A stretch of 64,000 nt of DNA. Source: Parastagonospora avenae f. sp. tritici 18332-5 (lineage: Eukaryota; Ascomycota; Dothideomycetes; Pleosporales; Phaeosphaeriaceae). The stretch lies in contig JAFJTR010000012.1 in assembly GCA_022559985.1 (NCBI GenBank), positions 248,001 to 312,000 on the forward strand. The letters are read 5' to 3'. Positions within the stretch are counted from its first letter, which is position 1. Every line of letters begins with the position of its first letter. The notes under the pieces are model-generated. The model searched no databases and had not been told where the DNA came from. It was given only the letters and a program-made list of their open reading frames with translations. Positions 45,136 through 57,191 of this stretch are shown piece by piece. The translations under genes and the position numbers were made by a program.

Positions 45136-47169
45136 CTAATCAACCTTGATGGATCTGTAGATTTTCATGACAAATAGCCAGCTGGCGAAGAAGCCAATCG
45201 TGCCTAGATGATGATTAGCTTCTGTGGAGTATGGGATAGGGACGTGGAAGACTTACCAGTAAGCACAAACACCAAACTGCTCAACAGAGCACTGTACCCC
45301 AAGTACACCACTCCGCTAGTCCAGCTAGTCCAGCTAACGTCCTTGACCCAGTAGAGTAAGCAGCTGAGGAAAACGTATCCAGCGCTTGCGCCAGCCGTGA
45401 AAAAACTCCTCCACTGCCAATGGTAGTTCTCAGCACATAGCAGGAAGTAAATCATCAGCACCGTTACTGCGGCGGCGGTGATGATCATGAGGCCAAAGCA
45501 GAGGAACAGGAAACCAAACATGTAGTAGACTTTGTTGAACCAGATTGAGTTCATGATGAAGTAGAGCTCGACGAAGATAGCACCGAATGGAAGGACACCG
45601 GCCAGAGCCATGGAGGGCAGGGGGCGAAGGTAGCCACCAACGGGAGGAATCTGGCGGGGGATTTGGTTGGTGCGGACTGGTGGTTCGAATGCGGCTTGCT
45701 TAAATCCCAACCAGCTACCGGCGATGCTCAGAGGCACGGAGATGATGAACCAGATAATGACCACTACCAGCATGGTCGTAAAGGGGACTGCGCCGGAAGC
45801 ACCGCGGCCCCAGACGAACAAGTTGAGGAGGAAGAAGACGGCGAAGACGAGGCCGGGGAGAGCGAAGGGCGTGGCAATGAATAGAATCTTCCATGCTTCG
45901 CCGTTGAAAAACTTGTAGGTGCGGGCTGCGACGTAGCCACCAACTGAGCCGAAGAGTGTGTAGAAGATGATGATGACGGTGCCGAGGGCGCCGCGATTGC
46001 TGGGAGAGAGGAAGCCGAGAAGGGCGAATGCTGTCATGTATTAGTGAAGCCTTTGTATGTACATTTCGTGACGTACCAATTGTCAGCGCAGTCATGGCAA
46101 AGAGCTGAGCTCCATTGCCAGCAAGTACGGACAACAAAAGCGGGTTCTTCGGTGGTCTGAAGACATCTCCGTGCACCAGCTTCCAGCCTGAGTCCTCAGC
46201 TACGCCGTCCTCAACATCGTCGTTTTCGCCAAAGTCCTCGAGTGCAAACTGATCCAGACGGTTGTATCTAGCGATATCCTTCTTCAGCGTCCGTACAAGG
46301 ATCGTGCTGACCATGGCAACCAGGAAGACCACAATTACGGCGGAGTTGACGAGTGAGAACCAGTGAATCTTGGGGTCGTATACGTGGAGGTAATTGTCCC
46401 ATCTCGTAGCGAAGGGCGTTGGGCTAAGTCGCCAGTATACGTCGTAGGTAAAAGTGACCTTGTTCTCCGCGTTCTCATTCAGCACGGTAGCGTCGTTCAT
46501 GCTGCCACATTGCGCCTTGCCATCTCCCAGCATCTTCGAGTCGCGCAGCGAGTAGGGATCCACCAGCACGCCCACGACCCTGAAATTGTTCGCGCTCGCC
46601 TCGTGGTAGTCGATTACGATGTCGTAGTGGTTGTTGAACTCCGGGCTGTCGTCGCCAACCTGCCCCAGAGCAAAGCCAGGGCTATAGAATGCCTCCTCTG
46701 TATTGGGATCTTTTAGCAATTGCGCTGCTGGCAGTCCGTCTATCAACCAATTCAGGTCGTAGCCTTGGTAGATCCGCTTGTTCACAAACACAGCATCCTC
46801 TGGCTGGTATGTCGCCTCGCACAGCGCTTTACACGTCTCATTCTTGCCCATGCGCAGCTCAAACGGACTCGTCTGTATCCTGTCGCCGAATAATATGCTC
46901 CCCAGACTTTCGCGAATTTCTCTGGGTCCGCCCTCTGGCTGGCAGAAGTGGAAGGGCTCATGGTAGTAGTCGAAAGAGAAGACGGAGCGGAGCTTCGGGT
47001 CGTATTGTGAATCGGCGGGTGTGAGGTGATTTACGTATAGCGGTACGGCGTCGCCCTCTTTATACGATGTTGGCGCGGTGCCTGGGAAGTAAAAGGCCGA
47101 TGCAGGAGCTGCAAGAGCCAGCAATGACGCTAATGCAGCGCCGGACGGCGATATATCAGGTCGCCGCAT
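45136..47169 (-). CDS. Transmembrane 9 superfamily protein (EMP70)
   Basis: Golgi/endosomal nonaspanin implicated in protein sorting and metal homeostasis. Exons 46077-47169, 45257-46030 and 45136-45203 give 644 aa. The signal peptide is MRRPDISPSGAALASLLALA with a probable cut after SAFA-like residues. The lumenal domain starts FYFPGTAPTSYKEGDAVPLY. TM1 follows the conserved IHWFSLVNSAVIVVFL. The cytosolic loop carries LDQFALEDFGEND (acidic) and 'SGWKLVHGDVFRPPKNPLLL'. Eight further membrane segments end with WLFVMKIYRSIKVD, the dibasic retrieval-type tail typical of the family. All introns have GTACGT or GTAAGT donors. Confidence 0.94.
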
Positions 47170-47858
47170 GCTTTCTGGGTGTTGTAGCTATGAAAGTTGG
47201 TAGTGTATCGTGTCTTCGGCGCAGAGCGCGAGTCAAATGTGTCCGCTTTAAAAGTAGGTAAGGCGGACAGCTGGGGCGGAGTGCCGCTTCGTTGGTAGCA
47301 GCGGCTACTTCTTGGCGAGGGATGATCTATTTGGGTATCTTATGGTTATTGGTCACAGCTTCCGGTGTCACCGGAACAGGCGGCGTGGTGATAGCAATGT
47401 GGTGTTCTTGAAGCTACTTGTCGTCCCGAGCTCAACGTTCAACGTTACAGATGCCAAGCACGAACCTCAAGCCACTGAATCAGCCCGCCGGCACCTTGTC
47501 GAAACACAAAGTCTGGCTGGCTCAAGGAAACGGGATTGATTGCATCGACAGCTTGCAGCTATTCCGGACGTGGCATGTAAAGTCGATCTTGCAGGAGAAG
47601 CTCTTGCTCGGCCCGTGGCGGTGTAATCCCGGCACCAACATGAACAAAGGTTATTGAATTAGACTTTGATTTCCTTCGCGACCAAGGCCTCTCCCCGAGG
47701 TACTATATACATCAATCGTGATGTGCCTAACGCCGGAGCGATGTCAGACTTCCTTCCCCGTAAGACGGCACCCAAGTAAGGCATGCTAGAAATCCCATGA
47801 ACGCGCTTTGATATCGAATGAGACAAGTACAGAAAACGACACTGGATATCGACCCTCC
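47170..47858. other. Intergenic, no gene seen
   Basis: Promoter of the TM9 gene and 3' flank of NCS-1. No feature was recognised. Confidence 0.5.
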
Positions 47859-49036
47859 TCACACCAGACCATCGTAAAGGGAGAGGGCTGAAACAATCGT
47901 CTCGTCGCGCTTGGAGCCTTCCTTGAACTCTGCCATGTCTAGGCTGCCGTTCTCGTCCTTGTCCATCATCCGGAAGATCTTGCGCACGCGCTTCTCGGGC
48001 GTGTCTTCGTCCTCGGGGAGCTTGACCATTGAGCCGACCTGTAGGGGTGAGTACATGAAAGACTTGAAGCTAACGGAATTCGTACCATCTTGTAGATTGC
48101 TTCTACAATCGCCAGCATCTCTTCGTAGCTGATCTTGCCGTCGCCGTCGATGTCGTAGAGCTGGAAAGCCCAATCGAGCTTGTCTTCCATCTTGCCGCGA
48201 CTCGTGACGCTTAGAGCGCAGATGAACTCCTTGAAGTCGATGGTGCCCGATTTGTCCGCGTCAAATACATTGAAGACATAATCTGCAAATGACGACGGAT
48301 CTCCAAACGGAAAGAACTGCTTGTAGATCTTCTGGAACTCCTCCTTGGTGAGCATGCCCGAGGGACAGTCCTTGAGGAAACCTGTTTTGCACTTAGATAC
48401 CAGCCACAGTCCCTGCCCTTTGTATGCGCACCTTTGTACCATTGTTGCAGCTCTTTCTTGTCGAAGTGGGTTGCTTTCTGGAGATCTGCCAGTTCCTGCT
48501 GGGACAGTTTGCTCTGGCTATAGTGTCGCACGATCAGCTTCTCGTTCTCAAGGTGCAGACATTCCACAGCGCAGCGGGCTCCCAGCTCGCTCTCGAAACA
48601 GCGGACCGCCGTTGCAAAGGCACTGTCGCGTGCCGCCTTGTAGTGGGCGTAGCCGGGACTGTCGGGGTGAGGTATCTCGGCGTGGTGCAGACGCGCAAAC
48701 TTGGGCGGTGGTTGGCAGTAGTCTAGCAGTGGCACGTCATGCGCTCCGAGCGGTATGTGCGGCTGAGAGCCCCGGCGCTTGCGCTCATCGATGTGGTATT
48801 CGCGGTGGTGTGTCTGCGAAGACATGGTTGCGCGATCTGCGGTCGGGAGCGGGGCGATCGAGGCGGCTGTACTTGCGGGCGAATGCTCAGGCCATGGCGG
48901 AGCTTGGAGGTGCCCATTCCGGAGGCGTGCAGTGAAGGGAAAGCGTATTCACGCGTATCAAGGGCCATGGCTGCCGGCTGCCGGCTGCGCTGTGGAAGGA
49001 GGCTGGAGGTTGGAGGAAAACTTACGATTTACCCAT
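47859..49036 (-). CDS. ncs1: Neuronal calcium sensor 1 / frequenin (Ncs1/Frq1)
   Basis: Myristoylated EF-hand calcium sensor that activates phosphatidylinositol 4-kinase at Golgi and plasma membrane. Exons 49026-49036, 48432-48517, 48086-48381 and 47859-48038 give exactly 190 aa, the family length. The start MGKSQSKLSQQELADLQ has the N-myristoylation Gly2. EF-hands include DADKSGTIDFKEF, DIDGDGKISYEEM and DKDENGSLDMAEF; the first EF-hand is degenerate, as in all family members. Exon 1 is only 11 nt, followed by a 508-bp intron (GTAAGT/TATAG). That intron is itself open in phase with exon 2 for about 100 codons (see findings). Confidence 0.95.
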
Positions 49037-49760
49037 GGCTGCAAACAAGATTCGGATATGGAGCGGTGGAGGGTGCAGGGCGCGCAGGAATCGGGGAGGG
49101 AGCAGGAGAGGGTCTGGGTAGGCGCAGCAGCAGCTGTTGGTCAGCTGTGAGGTGGTGGCGGCGTTCTGATCGTCCTGGGTTTGGCGGGGTACCAGTGTAT
49201 GGAAGCTGGAAGGCACAACACTGTATGGAAGGTGCACTGGAGATTAGCCTGTACAACCGAACAGCACGAAGCTACGTCAAAGAGTTGCAGACGGAGACGG
49301 AGAAGCACCAGAGCCTGCAGACAGGGAAGCTCGGAACGTGACGAAAGAGTTTCAAGGCCAAGTTCGTGACAGCTCGACAAATATATCCAGCGGCGTGCCC
49401 GAGGCCCCTCCGTCATGCTGCGACTGGACCGCCGTCGATGCAACACCAATCGCCCTACCCCACGCCTCTAAATAGCCTACGACGCGGCCAGTGAAGGACG
49501 TGTGGAGTGTCTCTGACGCCGGCCGCGCGCTGATGCATTTGCTGTGAAGTCGGCTTGACCACCCACGGCCCAGCCTTTGGCGCCCGCTGCCGCCTTTGCA
49601 TTTCTAGCCCTATGCGCATCCCCTTGCCCTTCCTCGCCGCAACACTGCGTTGTCTGCCGGTCACGTGGGGTTCGCGACAGCACTTGAGTGCAGCCAGGCG
49701 TAACTCAATCAAGTAGCGCCCGCCAACACCTCATGCGACGCGTCACCACACTACCCAACC
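49037..49760. other. Divergent intergenic region
   Basis: Upstream of NCS-1 (minus) and MED4 (plus). Open frames here are GC-rich accidents. No RNA gene was seen. Confidence 0.5.
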
Positions 49761-50657
49761 ATGGAACATGTCCTGTCCACCCACTTTGATCGTGTAGAGA
49801 AGGCACTAGGCACTTTGGTCGATTCAATTGCTGCCTACAACCCGTCTCCACAGGCTGCCATTGACCTGGTCGCAGCCGATGACGAACTCAGCCACGGCCT
49901 AGATCAGCGTGCGTCGGACCAAGTGTCTCGATAGAAGTGAAGACTAATCGCAGCAGTATCGCGACACCAGGCCAACCATGCCCGCATCCTCGCATTGCGC
50001 GCCGAAGTCGAGGCCCTCGAAGAGCAGAAGAAGGCCTCTGTGACCGCCCTAGCAGCTCTGCGCCACGAGCTGCACGCAACTCCAGCGACCAGCTTTCCCG
50101 CCGACACCCGCCCTGTGCGCTTCGACGAGCTCTTGCAATATGCGAAGAACATCTCCCAGTACACTGTCCCGCCCACATACCGTGAGCGCGCGCCCGAAGC
50201 AGCCTCAGACAAAGACAAAGACGACGCAGCCTCCAGCGGCGCGCCTACAAACGGTGTAAACACCCCAGCCCACGCGCCCGCACAGCCAGACCCAGACGCC
50301 CCTAAGGACGGCGACAATACCGAGAACAAGCCCGCCGAAGTCACCGCCGAGGAAGAAGAGTGGCTGGAGAAGCTCCAGAGGAGTCAGATTGCGTGGTATC
50401 CATGGCCCAGCGATCAGAAAATCAACACAGGAAACCTCTACCAACTCATGTATTGGCAGGCGCGCGGCGAGGATATAGACCACTTTAATGTCAAGGCCCA
50501 CCAGGAGGCGCGGAGGAAGGGTCTGGCAGAAGTAGAAGCGCCTCCTGAGCCGGAGCCTGTTGCTGAGCCGGTACAGGCGCAGGCGCAGGCTCCGAGACCC
50601 GCGAGACCCGCTCAGCCGCAAGCCACGTTTGATATGTTCGACGACCTGGACGACTGA
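49761..50657 (+). CDS. MED4: Mediator complex subunit 4
   Basis: Subunit of the middle module of the Mediator coactivator. Exons 49761-49908 and 49957-50657 give 282 aa; the intron has GTGCGT/GCAG. The N-terminal coiled coil (HFDRVEKALGTLVDSI, then HARILALRAEVEALEEQ) and the MED4 signature 'FDELLQYAKNISQYTVPPTY' are clear. The conserved 'WYPWPSDQKINTGNLYQLMY' is also present. A low-complexity linker lies between them and the acidic end is TFDMFDDLDD. Confidence 0.9.
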
Positions 50658-51303
50658 GCGGGATGATATTTGAGGAAAAGGCTTGGGGGATGGCATGGAT
50701 TGCTAATCTATGAAAGCCATATCTTGGTCAAGTCAACAACATCTTTGGGACGGGAGGGACCTGAAATACTATCTACGAATACGCATCTTGGCCGAGCCAA
50801 CGATATCTCAATACCAAATCTACTTCCCTCATCCTGGAGCGTGCTCCAGCGCTTGAATGTCGACATGTGCCACGATACATAAGCGTATGTATGCCAATGT
50901 GGTACTTCCCCACGTTGGTATACCTGCATCTGTCACTGAAATAGAGTCTAGCAATACGGAGATACTTTCTCATGCTTCAACATATGCAGTGTTGAAGACA
51001 CCCGACTTGTGCATTGCATTTTAAGAGCTGTGAGTGGACGAGCAACACGCGAACGGTCCGCATGAATCACATATTTCAGGAACGGCTAGTACCATATTCA
51101 TTGCTAGGTGACTCACGGAATGCGCCTGAGTCTCGTGAATAGTTCGTAGATGCTTCGCCAAGAAAGACGTGAGATGTGTGAAAGATAGTCATGATCAGCA
51201 CAGGGATAACGCGTGTTGTAAGCGAGGAAGCTAGGACTTGACGCTAAGGCCTTAGTTTGACCATTGACCGCAAGAGCTCCCTGTTTTCAACAACCACAAC
51301 ATC
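50658..51303. other. Intergenic, no gene seen
   Basis: Spacer between MED4 and the PCI gene. No feature was recognised. Confidence 0.5.
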
Positions 51304-53088
51304 ATGAACGCGTTCCAGCAAAACCAGAATAATGTGGAAACACGACTATGCACGGCGCTGAACGGCGCCATACAAGCGTGGAACGCGGACCAACTTAGAG
51401 ACATTGTGATCATTGAGCCTCCATACCCACCCGATCATCAAGAGCTCATCCAATCACTGCAAACAAACTATCCTGAGGGCGATAGTAATACCACGCAACG
51501 GCTCGAGCAACTCATAAAACGTGTCGTGTCTGAGACTGCTGAGAGTGAAGATAGCGAGGGACGGCCTGTGCAGTCATGGGCCGCTCTGGTCACTTTTCTC
51601 GTTGGATGGATGTCTTTCCTGAGAGATGTGGACCCAGACAATATCCTTGAAGTATACCAAAGCCTAAGTGACCTCTTACAGTAAGTCTCAGGGTAGCCGT
51701 ATGGAAAAGATTGCAACGCCATGTTACAAGTAACTGATTCATGCAGACAAGCGAACAGCGCGCTGCAGCACCCAACCAAGGGCATACTCATGCTACCTAT
51801 CATCATATCTTACTCAAAAGTATTTGCAAAAGTCGCCGTGGGTCTTGACAAGCGGCCAGAGCTTATTCAGCATATACTCGAAGAGAATATGGGCGAAGAA
51901 GGCCGGCGAGAGTCACTTCCAGAGAAGGCAGCCAATGTAGTTCGTCAAGCGTTCATCACATGCCTAAACGACCGCAACACTGTACCTGGAGGTATCAAAG
52001 ACGGCCGACCTGACGGCAAGAAGGTAGGAATCTACAAGATGGCGAACATATGTCTGCAGATCCTCTTCCAAGCCAACAACATTACAAGCTGCGATACCAT
52101 CTTCAAGAACATCATGAACTCGTCTCCACCACTCCGAATCTATCCGCTGGGCCAGCAAGTCACCTTTCTTTACTATCTTGGACGGTACCACTTCGCCAAC
52201 ACAGACTTTTACTGGGCGGAATTAGTCCTCCAAGAAGCTTGGAATATGTGCAACACACATCCAGACTACTACAAGCAACGCCGTCTCATTCTGATATACC
52301 TCACTGTTGTCAACATCATTCTCGGTCGCTTTCCAACGGAAAACATCTACGAAATGGAGGAAGCACAGGACTTCCGAGAACACTTCAAACCGCTCACGGA
52401 AGCCATCCGCAAAGGCGATCTCGAAACATTCATGCGCATCACCGACCTGGACGAAACGCATCCCAGTGCGCCTTTCTTCGTCCGCTACCGCTGCTTCTAC
52501 CAGCTCGGCAACTACTGCGAAGTCCTTGTGTGGCGCTCGCTTCTTCGGAAAGTGTTTCTCTTGACCGGGCAATTAAGCACGTCATCAACAATCACTCCTC
52601 ACGGCGGCGTCAGAGCGTCTTCGATTGATCTAGATGCTCTGGTCCACGCTTTCAATTACCTCGAGCGCCGATCAAGGATCAGAAACCCCGCCATGGCCGC
52701 GCAAGATCTCGGCCCCGGCCGCCGCAACTTCGGCCACATCTTCATGGACCACGCCTCCGTGTCCATGTCGGACTACATCGATCCGGACTTCGCTGGTGTC
52801 GAGGGTATGGTGCCTTACAACCACGAGTTTGATACATTGGAGATTGAATGTATATGCGGCAGCCTTATCACTCAGGGATTCTTGAACGGGTACATTAGTC
52901 AGAAGCTGAATAAGGTTGGGCTGCAAGGGATGAACAAGCCTGGTGGCCTGAACAACGCGTTTCCGCCGCCGTGGCACATCATCGTCAGTAAGAGCAAGGA
53001 TGATGTGCTGGGGTGGAAGAAAGAAGGTGGGGGTGTGGGCTCGGGGCAGGTTGTTCATCTGAGCGGAGCCAGACCGGCTGGATCGTAG
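51304..53088 (+). CDS. PCI-domain protein of the Thp1/PCID2/CSN12 type
   Basis: PCI/winged-helix protein of the group that includes Thp1 (TREX-2, mRNA export) and Csn12. Exons 51304-51680 and 51747-53088 give 572 aa; the intron has GTAAGT/TGCAG. The TPR-like core shows 'VTFLYYLGRYHFANTDFYWA', then 'YYKQRRLILIYLTVVNIILG' and LTEAIRKGDLETFMR. The winged helix reads CICGSLITQGFLNGYISQ and ends with 'NAFPPPWHIIVSK'. Whether it is the Thp1 or the Csn12 orthologue cannot be settled by eye. Confidence 0.88.
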
Positions 53089-53918
53089 AATATGGTCAGA
53101 TGATACCTTTTTGTTTCGAGATGGGTCTAGATTTACGATCAGCTATTCAGATACCCGGTCTTGCATATCGCCTGGAAGCATGTACGCACACATTGTCACA
53201 CGAGCTGGTGCTTTGAAGCTAGGAAACACATGAGACTTTGTTCCAGTCTGCCTATCTTCTCTCTTTCTTGCCCATGTTTTCAGAATCTCCCACTCACATC
53301 GAAAACACGGGCCATCGCAATACAGTAAAACAGGTCCCGCTTCACAATATCCTCTCGCCCATTCAGACTGCCGAGAGGTATTGAGATACCCGTCAGCAAA
53401 TGAACGAGCCATCGGAGATGATTTGAATGTATACAGCGCCTACTATATGCTTCTATTGTTAGGTCGATACATCATATCATGCATGTGTGTCTGGCTGGAC
53501 TTAACAACACATATACCATTACATGTGCCTTATCTCTGCAAAATCACTCGCCTGTTCAGACTACCTGAATGCGTTCAAACCCTCCCCGAGACATGGGATG
53601 GGGTTTTAAAAGGCTGTGAAGATATACAAGCCTCACTTTCACTTGCTGCATTAAAAGATTCTCTTTTTTGGATGTATGTGCGTGTTCGGGATTGTCTTCC
53701 TTCCTGTATTACATTTGCTGACCATTCGAGAAGTTACCAACGAAACCATGTCGAACACCCACTCGTGTGGTCTTGTCGGGACCGGTCTGCCGTCCGAGCG
53801 AAGCCGAACCATCGTACCGTCTTCTCGCTTCAGCGCACGAACATTCGCAACTATAAATTCTGTCCGCAATCTCTTTTAAAAGCAGTTCCATCTCTAGATT
53901 CCCAACCTTACAGCAACG
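53089..53918. other. Intergenic, no gene seen
   Basis: AT-rich spacer. The frame 53381-54049 runs through it but has no protein-like character, and it overlaps the broken gene that follows. Confidence 0.45.
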
Positions 53919-55069
53919 ATGAAGCTATGCAAGTGCAGATGCGTATGCGACGTGATACCACCAGAGGAAGTCTACCGCGAGTCGATCATACAAGAGCTAC
54001 AAGAAGGCCCCAAGTCACTGTCAGGATGGTTCGTGCTGCAGTGGGCTGAGGAATATCTCCCGTTACGGTCGTACACTGCTCCAGGTTCGACGCCGAAAGA
54101 CCTCAGGACCCGTCCAAGTGTTTGCTCAACGACACACTCGAAGACCCGAGGACATCACCCTTCAGGATTGGTTTCTCTGGCTGCTTCGCCGCCCTGCTCG
54201 TTCTGCTCGTTACCTGTCGTAACAGACCCAAACGACTCAAGTCATGGGCCTTTTGGCTCCTCCTCCCCATCGTCGCATTGATATAGTGTTTGTCGAGCTT
54301 TTCAGCTGGGCAAGACCTCTCAGCATATCTCTGGAGCTGGAGCTCGCTCTTCAGAGGTCTATGGATCCTTTTCTTCATCGACAACCCATGTTGGAACTTG
54401 ACTTACTTGGGATTCCACGATGACTTCTACTCTCACGACGCGTCCCACACGGTCCGCATTGTAGACGGTGACCCAGTGTGGCAGTCCGAGGGAGATTTCT
54501 CTGGCAATTTTGATCATAGACCTCGTTGGATGGAATTTCCTAGGTTTCTGCCATAGCGGGACATCGTAGTTCGGATATCGTATGTGTACCTAGTCGACAA
54601 CACCTTTCGCGTTACCTGGCTGCATTACTGGGCTCACGACGCGATGTACATCAGCAAATCGGAAGTACTGGCCGTCATCCTGGGCCTCTCGCTTGCATTT
54701 CACGCATACGCTAGAATGCACATCCATGTGGTCTTCCGCCTGTACGACAGCGAGAAAAGCGAGAAGCGAGTCGCGAACACGCCGCACCATGCATCCCGCA
54801 GATCTATGTTTCACTGTTTTACAATCGCGGTCATTACATTGGAGGTCATGTTCGAAATCAGAACGCCTGACAAATCCAATTATTACCTGATCGGCATTCC
54901 CTTGAGATTGATCTCCACTGCCTCTGCATTCGTGTTGATAGCGAACGAGGTGGGACTCCTCAAGTGTGATCGTCAGCAGCAAGGAAACCCGCATAGCAAC
55001 TCCAAGGATGAGGACCTGAGCGACGAAGATAAATGGGAGTTGTGGAACTATACGAGAATCCGACTTTGA
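53919..55069 (+). pseudogene. Multi-span membrane protein gene with two in-frame TAG codons
   Basis: From about 54105 to 55069 a single reading frame carries several hydrophobic segments: IGFSGCFAALLVLLVTC, WAFWLLLPIVALI, SEVLAVILGLSLAFHAYARM and LRLISTASAFVLIANEVGLL. It is broken only by TAG at 54284-54286 and TAG at 54554-54556. A possible 5' exon starts at ATG 53919 (MKLCKCRCVCDVIPPEE) and joins through donor GTGCTG and acceptor CTCAG at about 54103. The acceptor-like CATAG at the second stop might indicate an intron, but I found no in-frame donor that keeps the intervening protein-like sequence. No family is recognised. The clean 3' part alone (54584-55069) is often what a gene caller would report. 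Confidence 0.42.
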
Positions 55070-55686
55070 AGTGGTGCCTTGTTTCGAGCACTGATGTCGT
55101 ACGGGAGAACCACAGCTCACATCAACTTCCCTGCCGAGCATCCGCTTCCCTAACAATCACAAGCACCCTACATCACCGCCACGCAGCAAACGTCAGTTTG
55201 TGGCTGCGCCACACTGCAGCGAAGCGACGGTGACCAATCAGGGCAGGCCCGGCTTTCCGCTCCGCTGGAGCCAAGATGCAGGGTCTGGATATCACGGATC
55301 GGGTAGAGCGTTAGACGATCTTGGGATGCTTGGAATGGGTGCCTGGCGTATGTCATATCGAAATTCGTGGAAGTCGAGATGACGTCGGATCTTTGCGAGG
55401 TTGTTTGTGGGCAATGGCATATAAAGTTGAAGTAGACATACCAGGACGTGAGACAATCATCTGAAGTCCAACAAACAATCAGCCTCGTTCAAAGCGCATC
55501 AGACGTGCCTCTTAAGTTTCAAGCTTTCCAACAATTGTTACGATCAAAATCCACCACTCCGCAACCTAGCGATACATCCAAGTCCTCGCCTTCGTAACCA
55601 TTGAAGACCCGTAACATCAAGAACGGCGTCCACCCAGCACTCTACAGATCAAAATATCCTTCCACACGCTGCACACATCATCCAAA
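55070..55686. other. Intergenic, no gene seen
   Basis: Spacer before the Gly-rich gene, containing its presumed promoter. No feature was recognised. Confidence 0.45.
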
Positions 55687-55926
55687 ATGGGCTGCGGACC
55701 CTCCAGAATGTCCCGTCGCGGCGGCTACGGCGCAGGGGGTTACGGCGCCGGCCCAACGACAGTGGTGCACCACCACGGCGGAGGCGGACGTATGGGTGGT
55801 GGTAGAATGGGAGGTGGAGGAATGAGCAGCATGGGAGGAGGCGGGTTTGGAATACCAAGGCCTGGACGTATGGATGGTGGAGGTGGGATGATAGGAGGTG
55901 GGTTTGGGCGGAGGAGGAGATGCTAG
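55687..55926 (+). CDS. Small Gly/Met-rich protein, possibly myristoylated
   Basis: Single-exon 79-aa frame. The start MGCGPSRMSRRGG has Gly2, Cys3 and Ser6, a plausible N-myristoylation and palmitoylation signal. The rest is Gly-rich with repeated GGRMGGG units and ends GFGRRRRC. A basic-Cys end and an acylable start suggest a peripheral membrane protein, but this is inference. Low complexity makes the frame easy to keep open by chance, hence moderate confidence. Confidence 0.5.
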   Translation: MGCGPSRMSRRGGYGAGGYGAGPTTVVHHHGGGGRMGGGRMGGGGMSSMGGGGFGIPRPGRMDGGGGMIGGGFGRRRRC

Positions 55927-56038
55927 GGAACTTGGTGAAAACTTGTAAGATGAAGCGTGTATGATATTCATGATTGTAGCGTTTTGTTTAATCGCCTATA
56001 GAATGAATTTTTCATTTTCATATGAGCGACTTTAAGGC

Positions 56039-57191
56039 TCAAATCGGCCGTAAGAAGCTGTCGTCGCTTAGCACTTCCCGAACATCTTCTGTTTCGTGCC
56101 CTTTGTTTCCATCCGACGGCACTCCGATTGACAGATCTACTAGGCCATCGGTAGGTGGGGAGAACTGTCGTAAACGAACGCCGCTTTCGGCGAAGATTTT
56201 CGCAGTCATGGTGTCGACCATGTATCCTTGGTTGTAAACGACTTCGCTGATGCCAACTTGAGTGATCTTGACGCTGCAGGTCAAGCAAGGGCAAGTGTTG
56301 CAGTAGAGCGTGGCACTGCCTCCGATTCGGTCTCGACCAGCTTCGAGCAGTGCGTTCTCTTCCGCGTGTAAGCACAGGCATGTGTTCAGACCTGTCCCTC
56401 CCTTTGCAGCATTGTTGCAGCGGGGACAGCCGCCTTCATTGCAGTTCGTCATGCCCCGTGGAGTTCCGTTATATCCCGTACTGACCACCCTCTTCTCCCG
56501 CACTATCACGCATCCCACTCTTCTCTTCATGCAGTTGCTTCTGTGTGCTGCCAAGTCTGCCAGCTGCATAAAGTATTGGTCCCAGCTGGGTCGTAGTCGT
56601 GATTCGTTTGTAAGGTCGAGTGAACATATAGCATCGCGGAGTGACGAGATGGTTGCTGTGGAGTTGAGCAGCTTCAATTGAGCCCTCTGGAAGAGCGCAC
56701 TGAGTCCTGTGCCCTGAGCGAAGAGATGAGCATCATTGCGAAGGACGAATTCTTCCAGCGTAGGCGGTGTGAGCTGACTTGCAGCGCATCGGTCCGTAAA
56801 TCGCTTCCACCGCACACTGACCGGCGCGTCAACGCTCACCAGGAGGAAGAAGGGTCTCCGAAGCAAGGCATCGACAGCGTCATGGTCCCAGATGTCTGTT
56901 GTCACCCACCGCTGCTTCCATCTCAACGTAACAAAATCGAGTAGTGTATCGATGTCCGGAAAGACATACTGCTCGTCTATGCGATCCCCCGATGAAGGCA
57001 CGTGTGCATCGGAAGCCGACTTCTCGAGCGCTGGCGTTGCTGCAGTACGCGCTAGGCAGATACGCGTGAAGTTATGCTCTTCAACGAGGTACGAAGCTAT
57101 CGAGGATTTGCCCGCGCAGATGCCTGGCTGATGTCAGAAGTGAGATAACGTGATTGATCGGGGTCTTGCCTCCGCACAATCCAACAAGCAT
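56039..57191 (-). CDS. DCD1: Deoxycytidylate deaminase with N-terminal P-loop domain
   Basis: Deaminates dCMP to dUMP for thymidylate synthesis. Exons 57170-57191 and 56039-57123 give 368 aa. The N-terminal kinase-like P-loop GGICAGKS (residues 7-14) is split by the intron, as in other fungal enzymes with a dephospho-CoA-kinase-like N-domain. The intron is GC-AG: G|GCAAGA to CCAG. The deaminase core has the catalytic H260-A-E262 in CLCLHAEENALLEAG and the zinc cysteines in TCPCLTC. A regulatory Cys/His site is at 'NCMKRRVGC' and GGCPRCN. It is head-to-head with ATG7. Confidence 0.93.
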
